Positions 28,167 to 37,600 of a stretch of 64,000 nucleotides of DNA are shown here, piece after piece. Source of the DNA: Alphaproteobacteria bacterium (GTDB taxonomy: Bacteria > Pseudomonadota > Alphaproteobacteria > UBA8366); the NCBI GenBank assembly GCA_028281325.1, contig JANQKC010000004.1:1-64000 (forward strand), given 5' to 3'. Each line of letters begins with the position of its first letter. Position 1 is the first letter of the stretch. The notes beneath the pieces were generated by a model. That model was not told the origin of the DNA, made no database searches, and saw nothing but the letters and a program-made list of their open reading frames with translations. A program made the position numbers and the translations under genes.

Positions 28167-30038
28167 ATGACCATGAACGCCAAAGAAATCGAACATCTGT
28201 TTCGGGGTAGCGGAACCCCGCCCAGCCAAGTCCTGCCCGGAGAGCCGCCGTTCTCGACGCGGCCCGTCATCAGCGGCACCTTCGGGATGGTCGCGTCCAC
28301 GCATTGGCTGGGCACGGCGGCGGGTATGGCGATGCTTGAGAAGGGCGGCAATGCCTTCGACGCGGCGGTCGCGACCGGCTTCACGTTGCAGGTGGTGGAA
28401 CCCAGTATGGCGGGGCCGGGCGGCGACGTGCCGATCATTCTCTACGATGCGAAGACCGACAGCGTGAGGTCGATCTGCGGGCAAGGCGTCGCCCCGGCGG
28501 CGGCCACGGTCGAGGCCTATCGCGGCTTGGGGCTCGACATCATGCCGGGTGCCGGTTTGTTGCCGTTGGTCGTGCCCGGCGCGTTCGATGCCTTCATGCT
28601 GATGCTGCGCGATTGGGGCAGCCTGCGGGTGCGCGACGTGCTCGAACCCGCCATCGGCCACGCGCGGAACGGGTATCCGATCGCCGCCCGCGTGGTCGCG
28701 ACGATCGACGCCTTGAAGGACTTGTTCGTCGAGCATTGGCCCAGTTCGGCGGCGGTCTATTGCCCGGACGGCAACGTCCCGAAACCGAACCAATTGTTTG
28801 CCAACCCGGTGCTGGCCGACACGTTCGAGCGGATCGTGCAAGAAGCCGAAGCCGTGGGCGGCGACCGGGAAAAGCAGATCGAGGCGGCGCGCAACGCTTT
28901 CTATCGCGGGTTCGTCGCCGAGAGCATCGACGGTTTCTGCCGCGACAACGCGTTTCTCGACACGTCCGGCCGCAAGCATGCCGGATTCCTGCGCGGCGAC
29001 GACCTCGCGTCCTGGTCGGCGCGCGTCGAGACCCCGCTGTCGCTGGACTATGGCGACTACACGGTCTTCAAATGCGGACCTTGGAGCCAGGGGCCGGTCT
29101 TCCTGCAGCAGCTCGCCTTGCTGCGGGGGTTCGATCTCGACGCAATGGACTCGAACGGCGCGGAATTCGTCCATTTGGTCGCGGAATGCACGAAACTTGC
29201 CTTTGCCGACCGCGAGAAATTCTATGGCGATCCGGATTTCGTCGACGTGCCGGTCGAGACGTTGTTGTCCGACGAGTACAACGCGGCGCGGCGCGGCCTG
29301 ATCGGCGACACGGCATCGGACGCGATCCGGCCGGGGTCCATTCCGGGTCACGGCGGCCCGGTGGTCTATGGGCTGGCGGACGGTGGGCGTTACGCCCTCG
29401 CTGACGACGGCACGCCATCGGTATTGGCCGATCCCGCGCCCGCCGTCTCGATTGCGACCGGCGACACGGTGCATCTGGATGTGGCCGACCGGTTCGGGAA
29501 CATGGTGTCGGTCACGCCGAGCGGTGGCTGGCTGCGCAGCTCCCCGACGATTCCGGACCTCGGCTTCGCCTTGTCGAACCGGGGACAGATCTTCACGCTG
29601 GAGGAGGGCACGCCGGGCGGACTTGCGCCGGGTAAGCGTCCCCGGACGACCTTGAGTCCCGGCTTCGCGATGCGGGACGGCAAGCCGTATATGGCCTTCG
29701 GCACGCCCGGGGCGGACCGGCAGGACCAATGGGCGTTGCAGTTCTTCCTGCGCCACGTGCATCACGGCAAGAATTTGCAGGAGGCTGTCGACGCACCGAG
29801 TTTCAACACATCGCATTTTCCGGGATCCTTCTATCCGAAACGCGCCGAGTTGCGCTCGCTCGCCGTGGAAGGCCGGTTCTCCGATGCGGTGGTTGATGAC
29901 CTGCGGCGGCGGGGGCATGACGTGTCCGCGGGGGACGATTGGTCGCAAGGCCGGATGTGCGCGGTCGCCCGGGAGGACGGCTTGTTGAAGGCGGCGGCCA
30001 CCGCGCGCTTCATGCAAGGGTACGCCTTCGGCCGATGA
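28167..30038 (+). CDS. gamma-glutamyltransferase-family protein
   Basis: 623-residue Ntn-hydrolase of the gamma-glutamyltranspeptidase family, made as a precursor that self-cleaves to two subunits. The large-subunit blocks (MVASTHWLGTAAGMAMLEKGGNA split over two segments, VEPSMAGPGGD) and the small-subunit start are visible: the nucleophile Thr lies in GDTVHLDVADRFGNMVS near residue 434, where the usual TTH is TVH. PGKRPRTTLSP is also typical. No clear signal peptide, so it may be cytosolic, unlike periplasmic GGTs. ATG 28167 or 28173 are equally possible starts. Substrates could be glutathione-like, cephalosporin-like or other gamma-glutamyl amides. Confidence 0.88.
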   Translation: MTMNAKEIEHLFRGSGTPPSQVLPGEPPFSTRPVISGTFGMVASTHWLGTAAGMAMLEKGGNAFDAAVATGFTLQVVEPSMAGPGGDVPIILYDAKTDSVRSICGQGVAPAAATVEAYRGLGLDIMPGAGLLPLVVPGAFDAFMLMLRDWGSLRVRDVLEPAIGHARNGYPIAARVVATIDALKDLFVEHWPSSAAVYCPDGNVPKPNQLFANPVLADTFERIVQEAEAVGGDREKQIEAARNAFYRGFVAESIDGFCRDNAFLDTSGRKHAGFLRGDDLASWSARVETPLSLDYGDYTVFKCGPWSQGPVFLQQLALLRGFDLDAMDSNGAEFVHLVAECTKLAFADREKFYGDPDFVDVPVETLLSDEYNAARRGLIGDTASDAIRPGSIPGHGGPVVYGLADGGRYALADDGTPSVLADPAPAVSIATGDTVHLDVADRFGNMVSVTPSGGWLRSSPTIPDLGFALSNRGQIFTLEEGTPGGLAPGKRPRTTLSPGFAMRDGKPYMAFGTPGADRQDQWALQFFLRHVHHGKNLQEAVDAPSFNTSHFPGSFYPKRAELRSLAVEGRFSDAVVDDLRRRGHDVSAGDDWSQGRMCAVAREDGLLKAAATARFMQGYAFGR

Positions 30039-30130
30039 GCGGTCTGAGTGCCGGCGATGGCGCGGAGATACGCTACGCTGCGTTTCAGGCCAGCCGGTTT
30101 TGGCGCCGAAGCAACGTGGGATAAAAAAAA

Positions 30131-31747
30131 ATGTCCGATCAGTATGACTTCATCATCATCGGCGCCGGGACATCCGGCTGCGTGCTTGCGAACCGGTTGA
30201 GCGCCGACAGCCGCTACCGGGTTCTTCTGTTGGAGGCGGGAGGAGAGGATGCGCATCCGTGGGTCCGCATGCCGCTCGGCGTCGGCAAGATGCTGATGAA
30301 TCCGAAATTCGTGTGGCCCTTCAGCACCGACAAGGAGAACGAGTTGAAGGACCAGAAGGTCTATTGGCCGCGCGGCCGCATGATCGGCGGGTCCAGTTCG
30401 GTCAACGGGATGATCTATGCGCGCGGCGGGGCGCATCGCTATGACGACTGGCGGGACGGCAACAATCCGGGATGGGGCTTCGACGACCTGCTGCCGTATT
30501 TCAAGCAGATCGAGGATCGCCCCGGCGGCGATCCAGCATGGCGCGGGCAGGGCGGTCCGCTGACGGTAAGCGATGGTGCCTATCGCGATCCGTTGTCGGT
30601 CGCCTTCAAGGATGCCTGCGTCGAGGCCGGAACCTTCGAGAATCCGGATTATAACGGCGAGAAATTCGAAGGGGTGGGCTGGCTCCAGTATTCCATTCGC
30701 AACGGACGCCGCTGGTCCGCGGCAAACGCCTATCTGCATCCGGTGCGGTCCCGGCCTAACCTGGAGATCGTTGTCCAGGCGCCGGTCAGCCGGTTGTTGT
30801 TCGACGGCACCCGCGCGACGGGCGTCGCCTATGCGAAGGACGGTGAGGAACGCATCGCCGAAGCCCGGCACGAGGTCATCCTGTCCGCCGGCCCGATCGT
30901 CTCGCCCAAGCTGTTGGAACTGTCCGGTGTCGGCAACGGCGATATCCTGCGCCCGCTCGGCATCGACGTTTTGCATCATCTGCCGGGGGTGGGCGAGAAC
31001 CTGCAGGACCATCTGCAGAACCGCATTACCTACGAAACCACGATGCACGGCACGGTCAACGACATCCTGAACAGCCGGGTAAAGGGTGCGATGGCGATGC
31101 TGCGCTATCTGACGTTCAAGGACGGCCTGATGGCCACGTCCTCGACCACGGTGCACGCGATCATGCGAAGCGGCGATGACGTGGTGCATCCGGACGTCAA
31201 GATCCAGCTCGCGCTGGTTTCCGGCAAGGACCGCTACGCCCGCAGCAAGGAACTCGGCGTCGATCCCTTCTCCGGTTTCAATCTCGGTTTGTTCCAGATC
31301 TATCCGGAATCCCGGGGATCGCTGCATATCGCGTCGACCGACCCGAGCGAGCCGCCGGTGATCAAGGCAAACTACCTGACGCATCCGACCGATATCGACG
31401 TGGTGCTGCGCGGCATGCGGCTGGTCCGGAAGATCGCCAAGCAGCCGGCGTTGGCGCCCTTCATCGTCCGCGAGGTGCGGCCGGGGCCGGAGGTGGCGTC
31501 CGACAAAGACATGCTCGACTATGTGCGGGAAACCGGACAGACGTCCTTCCATCCGATCAGCACCTGCCGGATGGGCCGGGGGTCGAACGATGTCGTCGAC
31601 CCGGGCCTGCGGGTCCACGGATTGCAGAACCTCCGCGTCGTCGACTCGTCCATCATGCCCAACATGCCGTCGTCGAACACCAACGCCCCGTCCTTCATCA
31701 TCGGGGAAAAGGGGGCCGAGCTGATCCTGAAGGCCGCATCCGGATGA
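30131..31747 (+). CDS. GMC-family FAD oxidoreductase (choline-dehydrogenase-like)
   Basis: 538-residue FAD enzyme of the glucose-methanol-choline family, oxidising an alcohol. The FAD Rossmann motif is at the N terminus ([18 protein letters not shown]), [18 protein letters not shown] follows near residue 80 and the C-terminal catalytic block is [11 protein letters not shown]...[23 protein letters not shown]. An A-rich stretch directly precedes ATG 30131 and the ribosome binding site is weak. It lies 92 bp after the gamma-glutamyltransferase-like gene and 69 bp before a PhyH dioxygenase, which may form a plus-strand catabolic run. Confidence 0.93.
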   Translation: MSDQYDFIIIGAGTSGCVLANRLSADSRYRVLLLEAGGEDAHPWVRMPLGVGKMLMNPKFVWPFSTDKENELKDQKVYWPRGRMIGGSSSVNGMIYARGGAHRYDDWRDGNNPGWGFDDLLPYFKQIEDRPGGDPAWRGQGGPLTVSDGAYRDPLSVAFKDACVEAGTFENPDYNGEKFEGVGWLQYSIRNGRRWSAANAYLHPVRSRPNLEIVVQAPVSRLLFDGTRATGVAYAKDGEERIAEARHEVILSAGPIVSPKLLELSGVGNGDILRPLGIDVLHHLPGVGENLQDHLQNRITYETTMHGTVNDILNSRVKGAMAMLRYLTFKDGLMATSSTTVHAIMRSGDDVVHPDVKIQLALVSGKDRYARSKELGVDPFSGFNLGLFQIYPESRGSLHIASTDPSEPPVIKANYLTHPTDIDVVLRGMRLVRKIAKQPALAPFIVREVRPGPEVASDKDMLDYVRETGQTSFHPISTCRMGRGSNDVVDPGLRVHGLQNLRVVDSSIMPNMPSSNTNAPSFIIGEKGAELILKAASG

Positions 31748-31816
31748 GCCCGTCGGGCTCGGCAAGACGCCGGGCATCATGCTAGATTTGATGCACCACT
31801 ACAGAGCGAGGATGAC

Positions 31817-32989
31817 GTGACAACCGTAAACCTGCCGCTGCCCGAGGTGCCCGCCGTCGATTTCGGCGAAGAGGAAGCCGAGATGGCCCGCTACAAGGAA
31901 GAAGGCACCGCCCGGGCGCTGGCCATGGAAAACCGGGGACCGATCGTCCTGGACGAGGATGGAAAGCTCGATCCCGCGATCCTAGAGGCGTACTGGCATT
32001 ACGGGTTTTACATCTTCGAGAATGTCATAAGCGCGGAAGAACGCGCGGACTTGGAGCGCGATGTGGCGGATGTTCTCGAGCGCGTGCCGGTGGCGCCGGA
32101 CGCCAAGGTCGACAGGCACGGCCGCCCGGCGCTAGGCATCGACCTGAAGGGGCGGACGGTCCGGTTGACCAAGCCGCTGGCCGACCCGCTCGGCGGCAGC
32201 GACCAAAGCTATGGCCGCCATCAGGTCAAAATGGCCGAGCCGGAAGCGCCGGAAGGCGCGCCGGACTATGTGCTACAGGTCCTGTTGGGATCCTTGCAGC
32301 ATTCCGACGCCTGCCTGCGCCTCTACGCGCATCCGAAGCTGTTGGCCGTGGCGGAAGCGGTCAATGGGCCGGACTTCACGCCGTTCAACGAGGGTCTGTG
32401 GGTAAAGCATCCGCGGCTCGGCGGGTCGGTGTCCTGGCATCAGGACGGCTGGACGCATTGGGACAGCCCGGACCTAGATGCCGGCACGCATGGATTCAAC
32501 TTCATGGCGCAGCTATACGGCTGCGACGCGGCGAACGGCCTTTGGGTCGTGCCGGGCACGCATAAACAGGGCAAGGTCGATATCGCCGCAATGATGGATG
32601 CGGAAGGGTCGGACCGGCTACCCGGCGCGGTGCCGTATATCTGCGGGCCGGGCGATGTGGCGATCACCAACCGGCAGATCGTGCATGGCTCCTTCGCGAA
32701 CACCAGCCCCAATATCCGGGTTACGTTGAACGCCGGCTTCCACCGCCGGAAATCCGTCTACGGGATCGAGAGCGGCGGCGTCCACAACCCGGTTTCGTTC
32801 TACGACGACGCGTACATCACGCGCCGTGCCCGCCTGCTCATGTATGGTATCGACGCAAGACGGCAGCGGTTCCCGGAGGAGACGCCCTATGTCTACGCGC
32901 CGCTCGCCGACCGGGCCGACGAATACCGCTGGGACGCGGCGGCGAAGGCCGATATCAAGGACTACAACCTCCAGGATATCGGCATCTAG
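31817..32989 (+). CDS. phytanoyl-CoA-dioxygenase-family oxygenase
   Basis: 390-residue non-heme iron, 2-oxoglutarate-dependent dioxygenase of the PhyH family. The facial triad is visible as HQD in SWHQDGWTHW (His and Asp, near 213) and the distal His in IVHGSFANTSPNIRVTLNAG with the 2-oxoglutarate-binding Arg. GTG start at 31817 follows a short GAGG. Slightly longer than typical bacterial PhyH proteins because of an N-terminal extension of about 40 residues. The hydroxylated substrate is unknown. It converges with the NMT1-like gene. Confidence 0.88.
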   Translation: MTTVNLPLPEVPAVDFGEEEAEMARYKEEGTARALAMENRGPIVLDEDGKLDPAILEAYWHYGFYIFENVISAEERADLERDVADVLERVPVAPDAKVDRHGRPALGIDLKGRTVRLTKPLADPLGGSDQSYGRHQVKMAEPEAPEGAPDYVLQVLLGSLQHSDACLRLYAHPKLLAVAEAVNGPDFTPFNEGLWVKHPRLGGSVSWHQDGWTHWDSPDLDAGTHGFNFMAQLYGCDAANGLWVVPGTHKQGKVDIAAMMDAEGSDRLPGAVPYICGPGDVAITNRQIVHGSFANTSPNIRVTLNAGFHRRKSVYGIESGGVHNPVSFYDDAYITRRARLLMYGIDARRQRFPEETPYVYAPLADRADEYRWDAAAKADIKDYNLQDIGI

Positions 32990-33001
32990 ACCCGCGTTCG
33001 T

Positions 33002-33892
33002 TCAGTCGGTCGCCGGCGGCAGGGCGCAGACCTGCTCGTAGGCGTAGCGCTCGTTCAGCAGCCCATTGTACTCGTAGATGTCGAGCGTCACCTCGTAGGC
33101 TTCCTGCGTGATCTCCGCGTGCGGCGTCCAACAGCCGAGTTTCTGATAGGTGCCGATGCAATCGGCCAGCACCGTCTCGTCGATCTTCGGGAAGTAGGGC
33201 TTCTCCGCCTTGGCGATCTCGGCGGCGGGCGTCTCGTTCATGTAGAGGCGGGTTTTGCGGTAGGCGCGCATGAAGGCCTTCGCCATATCCGTTTCCAGCC
33301 AGGCGGGCAGTGCCGCGAGGCTGGAGAATCCGCACGGGCCGATCTGCGGCCCGACTTGCGCCACCACGTGACCGACGCCGTCGGCTTCCAACTGCTGCGG
33401 GAAGGGGCCCTGCTGCTGGACATAGGCGCCTTGGCCGTCGCGGAAGGCCTTGTCGATATCGGCCGCGCCGCCGGGCGTGATCGCGTTGATCTTATCGAAG
33501 TCGATCCCCGCCTTGTGGCAGGCGTATTTGAACATCATCAGCGGCTGGCCGCCGCCGAAGATGACGACGTCGCTGCCTTCCAGCTTGTCCCAACTGAAAT
33601 CCGGGTCGGCCTCGCGCCCGGTCAGGAAGAAGCCGTCCATCTCGTTCACCTGCGCGAAGTGAACGGTCTTCGGGGTCTCGCCGGAGTTGAGCGTCGTGAA
33701 CCCTTGGCTCAACGCCGACTGCACCACATGGGCCGTCCCGTTCTCCAAGGCCGCGAGCGCAGAGACGCCCGGTTCGGCGACCGACCAATCCGGGTCGAGT
33801 CCCTCGGCCTGCAAGAAGCCCCCCGACATCGTCGAGATCAGCGGCGAGTAGAAGGCGGAAAACAACGTGAACTGAATGTTGATCTTTTCCAA
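33002..33892 (-). CDS. NMT1/THI5-like (ABC-type) substrate-binding protein without obvious signal peptide
   Basis: 296 residues resembling ABC nitrate/sulfonate/taurine-type binding proteins (INIQFTLFSAFYSPLISTMSGGFLQAEGLD, then SALSQGFTTLNSG). The TTG at 33892 gives a protein that starts directly with the first beta-strand, preceded by AGGGG; a longer TTG-started frame adds seven residues. Neither gives a signal peptide, so it is either cytosolic, like THI5-type enzymes, or the true export signal is missing. It is the last gene of the minus-strand set with amidase, LeuB-like and HTD2-like genes. No permease or ATPase is nearby. Confidence 0.75.
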   Translation of the reverse strand: MEKINIQFTLFSAFYSPLISTMSGGFLQAEGLDPDWSVAEPGVSALAALENGTAHVVQSALSQGFTTLNSGETPKTVHFAQVNEMDGFFLTGREADPDFSWDKLEGSDVVIFGGGQPLMMFKYACHKAGIDFDKINAITPGGAADIDKAFRDGQGAYVQQQGPFPQQLEADGVGHVVAQVGPQIGPCGFSSLAALPAWLETDMAKAFMRAYRKTRLYMNETPAAEIAKAEKPYFPKIDETVLADCIGTYQKLGCWTPHAEITQEAYEVTLDIYEYNGLLNERYAYEQVCALPPATD

Positions 33893-33954
33893 AGCGATAC
33901 ACCCCTGTTGCAAATTCTGGCGTTAGTTCGTCGGACGTAAGGACGACACGATTT

Positions 33955-35349
33955 TCAGTCGACCGGCGGCCGCCGGCTCGTCCAATCCGTCGCGTCTTCG
34001 TAGGCTTGCGCGACGCGATACAGCATCGCTTCCTCGAACGGCCGGCCGACAATCTGCATGGCCAACGGCAACCCGGACGCGGAGAAGCCGGTCGGCACGG
34101 CGAGCGCTGGGTCACCCGTGACGTTGAACGGTGCGCGGGCCTGCCTCGGGTAGGTCAGGTCGACCTTGTCGTCGTCGTCGATCTCGCAGGCGGGTTCCAT
34201 GCTGCTGACGGTGAGGACTGCGTCCAGGCCGTCCATCGCCGCGTGGAAACCGTCGATGAGCTTCCGCTTCATCCGCGTGGCGTTGACGTAATCCGCCGCG
34301 CGGATGAAGGCGCCGCCCAGCAACCGCTCGCGCGTGCGGTCGCCGTAGTCTTCGGGCCGTTCCTGCAGCCATTTTTCGTGGATCGCATAGGCCTCGCTGA
34401 GCAGGATCGTCCGGTTGCAGGCCGCGTAGACCTGTAACGGTTCGACCTGGATCTCGCGGACCTCCGCGCCCAACCCTTCGAGCACGCCGGCGGCATCCTC
34501 AATGCTTTGCGCCATTTCGGGATCGGCCTGTTCGTCCTTGGTGTAGAAATGCCGGATGATGCCGATTTTCAGGCCCTTCACCCCGTCGTCGATCCCGGCA
34601 GTGTAGTCGGGCACGGCGACGTCGGCGCTGCCCGGGTCGCGCGGATCGTGCCCCGCGATCACGTTCAGCAGCATTGCGTTGTCCCGCACCGTGCGGGTCA
34701 TCGGGCCGATATGGTCGAGCGAGAAGGAGAGGGGCAGCACGCCGCGGCGGCTGGTCCGCCCGTAGGTCGCTTTCATGCCGACGATGCCGCACATGGAAGC
34801 AGGATTGCGCACCGAGCCGCCGGTATCCGTGCCCAGCGCCGCCGGCAGCATGCCGGCCGCAACGGCGGATCCGGACCCGCTCGACGAGCCGCCGGGGTGA
34901 TGGTTGCGGTTCCAGGGGTTGCGCGCCGGGGGCCAGGGCAGGTCGAAACAGGGCCCGCCGATGGCGAATTCATGGGTCGACAACTTGCCCATCAGGACAC
35001 CGCCCGCCGCGCGCAGTTTCGCGGCGACCGGCGCATCGTTCTTGGCGACGTTGTCTTCCAGGATTTTCGAATGGCCCGTCGTCGGCAGGCCCTCGTGGTC
35101 GATGATGTCTTTCAGGCCATAGGGCATGCCATGCATCGGCCCGCGCCAATCGCCTTTCTGGATTTCGTCCTCGGCGCGCTTCGCGTCGGCCAGGGCGATG
35201 TCGGGGGTGAGTTTGAGGAAGGCGTCGAGCTGCGTGTCCAGCCTATCGATGCGGTCCAGCAGCGCCTGGGTGTATTCGACCGGCGACAGCTTCTTGTCGC
35301 GCAGCAGCGCCGACGCTTCGGCCATCGAGAGATAGTGCAGGTCGGTCAT
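33955..35349 (-). CDS. amidase-signature-family hydrolase (AtzE/GatA-like)
   Basis: 464-residue amidase. The Ser-cisSer-Lys triad is placed in AAKLRAAGGVLMGKLSTHEFA (Lys near 90) and in GGSSSGSGSAVAAGMLPAALGTDTGGSVRNPA (Ser-rich loop near 150-185). Cytosolic, no signal peptide. Two bases upstream ends a 61-residue gene of the GatC/AtzG-like type, which in known pairs binds this kind of amidase. It is likely part of an operon with the LeuB-like and HTD2-like genes. The amide substrate is unknown. Confidence 0.92.
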   Translation of the reverse strand: MTDLHYLSMAEASALLRDKKLSPVEYTQALLDRIDRLDTQLDAFLKLTPDIALADAKRAEDEIQKGDWRGPMHGMPYGLKDIIDHEGLPTTGHSKILEDNVAKNDAPVAAKLRAAGGVLMGKLSTHEFAIGGPCFDLPWPPARNPWNRNHHPGGSSSGSGSAVAAGMLPAALGTDTGGSVRNPASMCGIVGMKATYGRTSRRGVLPLSFSLDHIGPMTRTVRDNAMLLNVIAGHDPRDPGSADVAVPDYTAGIDDGVKGLKIGIIRHFYTKDEQADPEMAQSIEDAAGVLEGLGAEVREIQVEPLQVYAACNRTILLSEAYAIHEKWLQERPEDYGDRTRERLLGGAFIRAADYVNATRMKRKLIDGFHAAMDGLDAVLTVSSMEPACEIDDDDKVDLTYPRQARAPFNVTGDPALAVPTGFSASGLPLAMQIVGRPFEEAMLYRVAQAYEDATDWTSRRPPVD

Positions 35350-35351
35350 GG

Positions 35352-35537
35352 CTATTCCCCCTTCGCGCGGAAGATGTGACTGGGCTCGTCGGCGATCTCA
35401 AGGTCGACCGTGAGCTGTTGCTTGCGCTGCGCCGCCGACTGCGTCGCCTTGGCCAATTGCGCGAGATGCTTGTCGGTCAGCTTGGTGAGGCCGATGGCCT
35501 CGGCCCGCTGTTTGATGTCGGAAGAGTCGGTGCTCAT
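35352..35537 (-). CDS. AtzG/GatC-like small amidase-associated protein
   Basis: 61-residue acidic-to-neutral helical protein. Its C-terminal DEPSHIFRAKGE matches the tail pattern of DUF4089/AtzG-like proteins, which wrap around amidase subunits in the manner of GatC. The amidase start lies 2 bp downstream of its stop, so the two are cotranscribed. ATG 35537 is preceded by GGGAGG. Family assignment is by position and short similarity, so moderate. Confidence 0.62.
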   Translation of the reverse strand: MSTDSSDIKQRAEAIGLTKLTDKHLAQLAKATQSAAQRKQQLTVDLEIADEPSHIFRAKGE

Positions 35538-35563
35538 GGCAGCCTCCCGTTGTGAGGACGTAA

Positions 35564-36679
35564 TTATGAAGCCAAACGGTTCAACGAGTCGATCACGGCA
35601 TCGGTCATTTTGGTGGTCGACACCGCTTGCGTGACGTCGCCCTTGATGTCCGCCGTCCGGTTGCCGCCCGCGACGGCGTTGCGGACCGCCGACTCAAGCA
35701 GTTGCGCCTCGGCTTCCGCGTCGAAGGAGTGCCGCAAGGACATGGCGAAGCTCAGGATCGCCGCCAGCGGATTGGCGATGTCGTTGCCGGCGATGTCCGG
35801 CGCCGCGCCGTGGACGGGCTCATAGAAGGCGTTGCGGCGGCCGCTCGCATCCTCCTCGCTCAACGACGCGGAGGGCAGCATGCCGAGCGATCCGGTCAGC
35901 ATCGCGGCGGCGTCGGAGAGGATGTCGCCGAACATGTTGCCGGTGACGATGACGTCGAACTGCTTCGGATTGCGGATCAACTCCATCGCGCCCGCATCGA
36001 CGATCAGTTCCTTGAACTCTACGTCCGAATACTCGCCTTGATGCAGTTTCCGGACCTCGGCGCGCCACAGCTTGCTGGTTTCCAGCACGTTGGATTTCTC
36101 AATCGAACAAAGCTGGTTGCGGCGGCCGCGCGCCAATTCGAAAGATAGGCGTGCGACCCGCTGAATCTCCGGCGTCGTGTACTGCATCGTGTTGAAGCCG
36201 CGCTGGATGCCGTTGCCCAGATCCTCGATGCCGCGCGGCTCGCCGAAATAGATGCCGCTGCTCAACTCGCGGACGATGATCAGGTCGACGCCGCGCACCA
36301 CCTCGGGTTTCAGCGAACTGGCGTCGAGCAGTTCGTCGAAGGCGACGGCGGGGCGGATGTTGGCGAACAGGCCGAGCTTCTTGCGCAGCGCGAGCAGCCC
36401 GTCCTCGCGGCGCACCTCGATCGGGATATCCTCGTATCCGTCGCCGCCGATGGCGCCGAACAGGATCGCGTCCGCCGTGCGGGCTTTGTCCAGCGTATCG
36501 TCCGGTGTCATCGCGCCGGTGTCGTAATAGGCGGCGACCCCGAGTTGGCCGTGGGTGATGTCGAAGGTCACCTTGCGGTTCGCCTCGAACCAGTCGATGA
36601 CCCGCGACGTTTCCCGGATCACTTCCGGTCCGATGCCGTCGCCCGGGATGACCAGCAAATTCGGTTTGTTGTCTGGCAT
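35564..36679 (-). CDS. leuB: 3-isopropylmalate-dehydrogenase-family protein
   Basis: 371-residue NAD-dependent beta-decarboxylating dehydrogenase of the isocitrate/isopropylmalate family. It starts NLLVIPGDGIGPEV and has the substrate/metal signature NMFGDILSDAAAMLTGSLGMLPSASL. ATG 36679. Length and motifs fit LeuB, but no leuC, leuD or leuA is nearby. It sits among catabolic genes (HTD2-like hydratase upstream by 21 bp, amidase downstream), so it could be a paralogue acting on a 3-substituted malate, such as tartrate or another 2-hydroxy acid, rather than the leucine enzyme. Confidence 0.82.
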   Translation of the reverse strand: MPDNKPNLLVIPGDGIGPEVIRETSRVIDWFEANRKVTFDITHGQLGVAAYYDTGAMTPDDTLDKARTADAILFGAIGGDGYEDIPIEVRREDGLLALRKKLGLFANIRPAVAFDELLDASSLKPEVVRGVDLIIVRELSSGIYFGEPRGIEDLGNGIQRGFNTMQYTTPEIQRVARLSFELARGRRNQLCSIEKSNVLETSKLWRAEVRKLHQGEYSDVEFKELIVDAGAMELIRNPKQFDVIVTGNMFGDILSDAAAMLTGSLGMLPSASLSEEDASGRRNAFYEPVHGAAPDIAGNDIANPLAAILSFAMSLRHSFDAEAEAQLLESAVRNAVAGGNRTADIKGDVTQAVSTTKMTDAVIDSLNRLAS

Positions 36680-36700
36680 GGTTGGTTGCGCCTCCGTTGC

Positions 36701-37561
36701 CTACGCGAAGGTCGCTGTCGCGAGTGTGCCCAGGTTGCCTTCCGGCGTGACCGACCACAGCTCGGCGGTGTTGCCGTTCTCGCCCGGCTTGCCGGCAACC
36801 TTGAACGGCGCGATGTCGAACAGCGGCGCGCGGGCCTGGAACCGAAAGCCCGTGAGTTTCTTGCCCGGATTGTTGTCCAGCGCCAGTTCGAGCAACAGGC
36901 CCGCGGTTAATGGGCCGTGCACGATCAATCCCGGATATCCCTCGACCTCGGTCACATAGGTGCGGTCGTAGTGGATACGGTGACCGTTGAAGGTGATCGC
37001 CGAGTAGCGGAACAGCATGACCGGATCGGGCGTGATCTCCTTGACCCAAGCGTGGTCGTCCGGCGCGGTATTCGTCTTGCCGCTGTTGCCGCCCTTGGCG
37101 TCCGCCGGCGGGTTGTCGCGGTAGACGATGTCGTGTTCCTCTTCGAGCGCCAACCCGTTCTCGCCGTGAAACTCGTTCTTCACCGTACAGAAGACCAAAG
37201 TGCCGGTGCGCCCTTCCTTGATCGTCACGTCGGCGATGCGGGCCTCGCGGCGCATCTTCTCGCCGATGATCAGGTCCTTGTGATAGGTGGTCCGCGCGCC
37301 CGCGAACATGCGGCGGGGCAGGGGGACCGGCGGCATGAAGCCGCCGCGCGCCGGATGGCCGTCGGGGCCGATCTGCGAGGCGGGGGCGACTGGCTTGAAG
37401 AAGAACCAATGCCCCATCGGCCCGATCGGGTCGCCTTCCTTCGGCACGTCCGGCTTGTCCAGCAAGGCGGCGTAGCCATGGATTGGCAATACGGAAGCGC
37501 GATCCTCGAAGGTTTCGGTGTTGCCGATCCAGTCTTTCAGTTTTTCCAGGTCCTGGGGCAT
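36701..37561 (-). CDS. HTD2/mesaconyl-C4-CoA-hydratase-like hot-dog dehydratase
   Basis: 286-residue double hot-dog fold protein of the MaoC/FAS1-like dehydratase group. The C-terminal half carries AITFNGHRIHYDRTY, the family's Asn/His-bearing hydratase helix, followed by GLIVHGPLTAGLLLEL; the N-terminal half has the PLPRRMFAGARTTYHKDL block. These features match mesaconyl-C4-CoA hydratases and mitochondrial HTD2. It is between the D-threonine-aldolase-like gene (40 bp) and LeuB-like gene. Acts on a CoA ester in the cytosol; which one is unknown. Confidence 0.82.
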   Translation of the reverse strand: MPQDLEKLKDWIGNTETFEDRASVLPIHGYAALLDKPDVPKEGDPIGPMGHWFFFKPVAPASQIGPDGHPARGGFMPPVPLPRRMFAGARTTYHKDLIIGEKMRREARIADVTIKEGRTGTLVFCTVKNEFHGENGLALEEEHDIVYRDNPPADAKGGNSGKTNTAPDDHAWVKEITPDPVMLFRYSAITFNGHRIHYDRTYVTEVEGYPGLIVHGPLTAGLLLELALDNNPGKKLTGFRFQARAPLFDIAPFKVAGKPGENGNTAELWSVTPEGNLGTLATATFA

Positions 37562-37600
37562 GTCGGTGTTCCTGTTTTCGTTTTGACTTTTGGGTGTGGG

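Noticed and set aside
28152..30017. Minus-strand open frame of 621 codons
   Set aside because: Antisense shadow of the gamma-glutamyltransferase-like gene.
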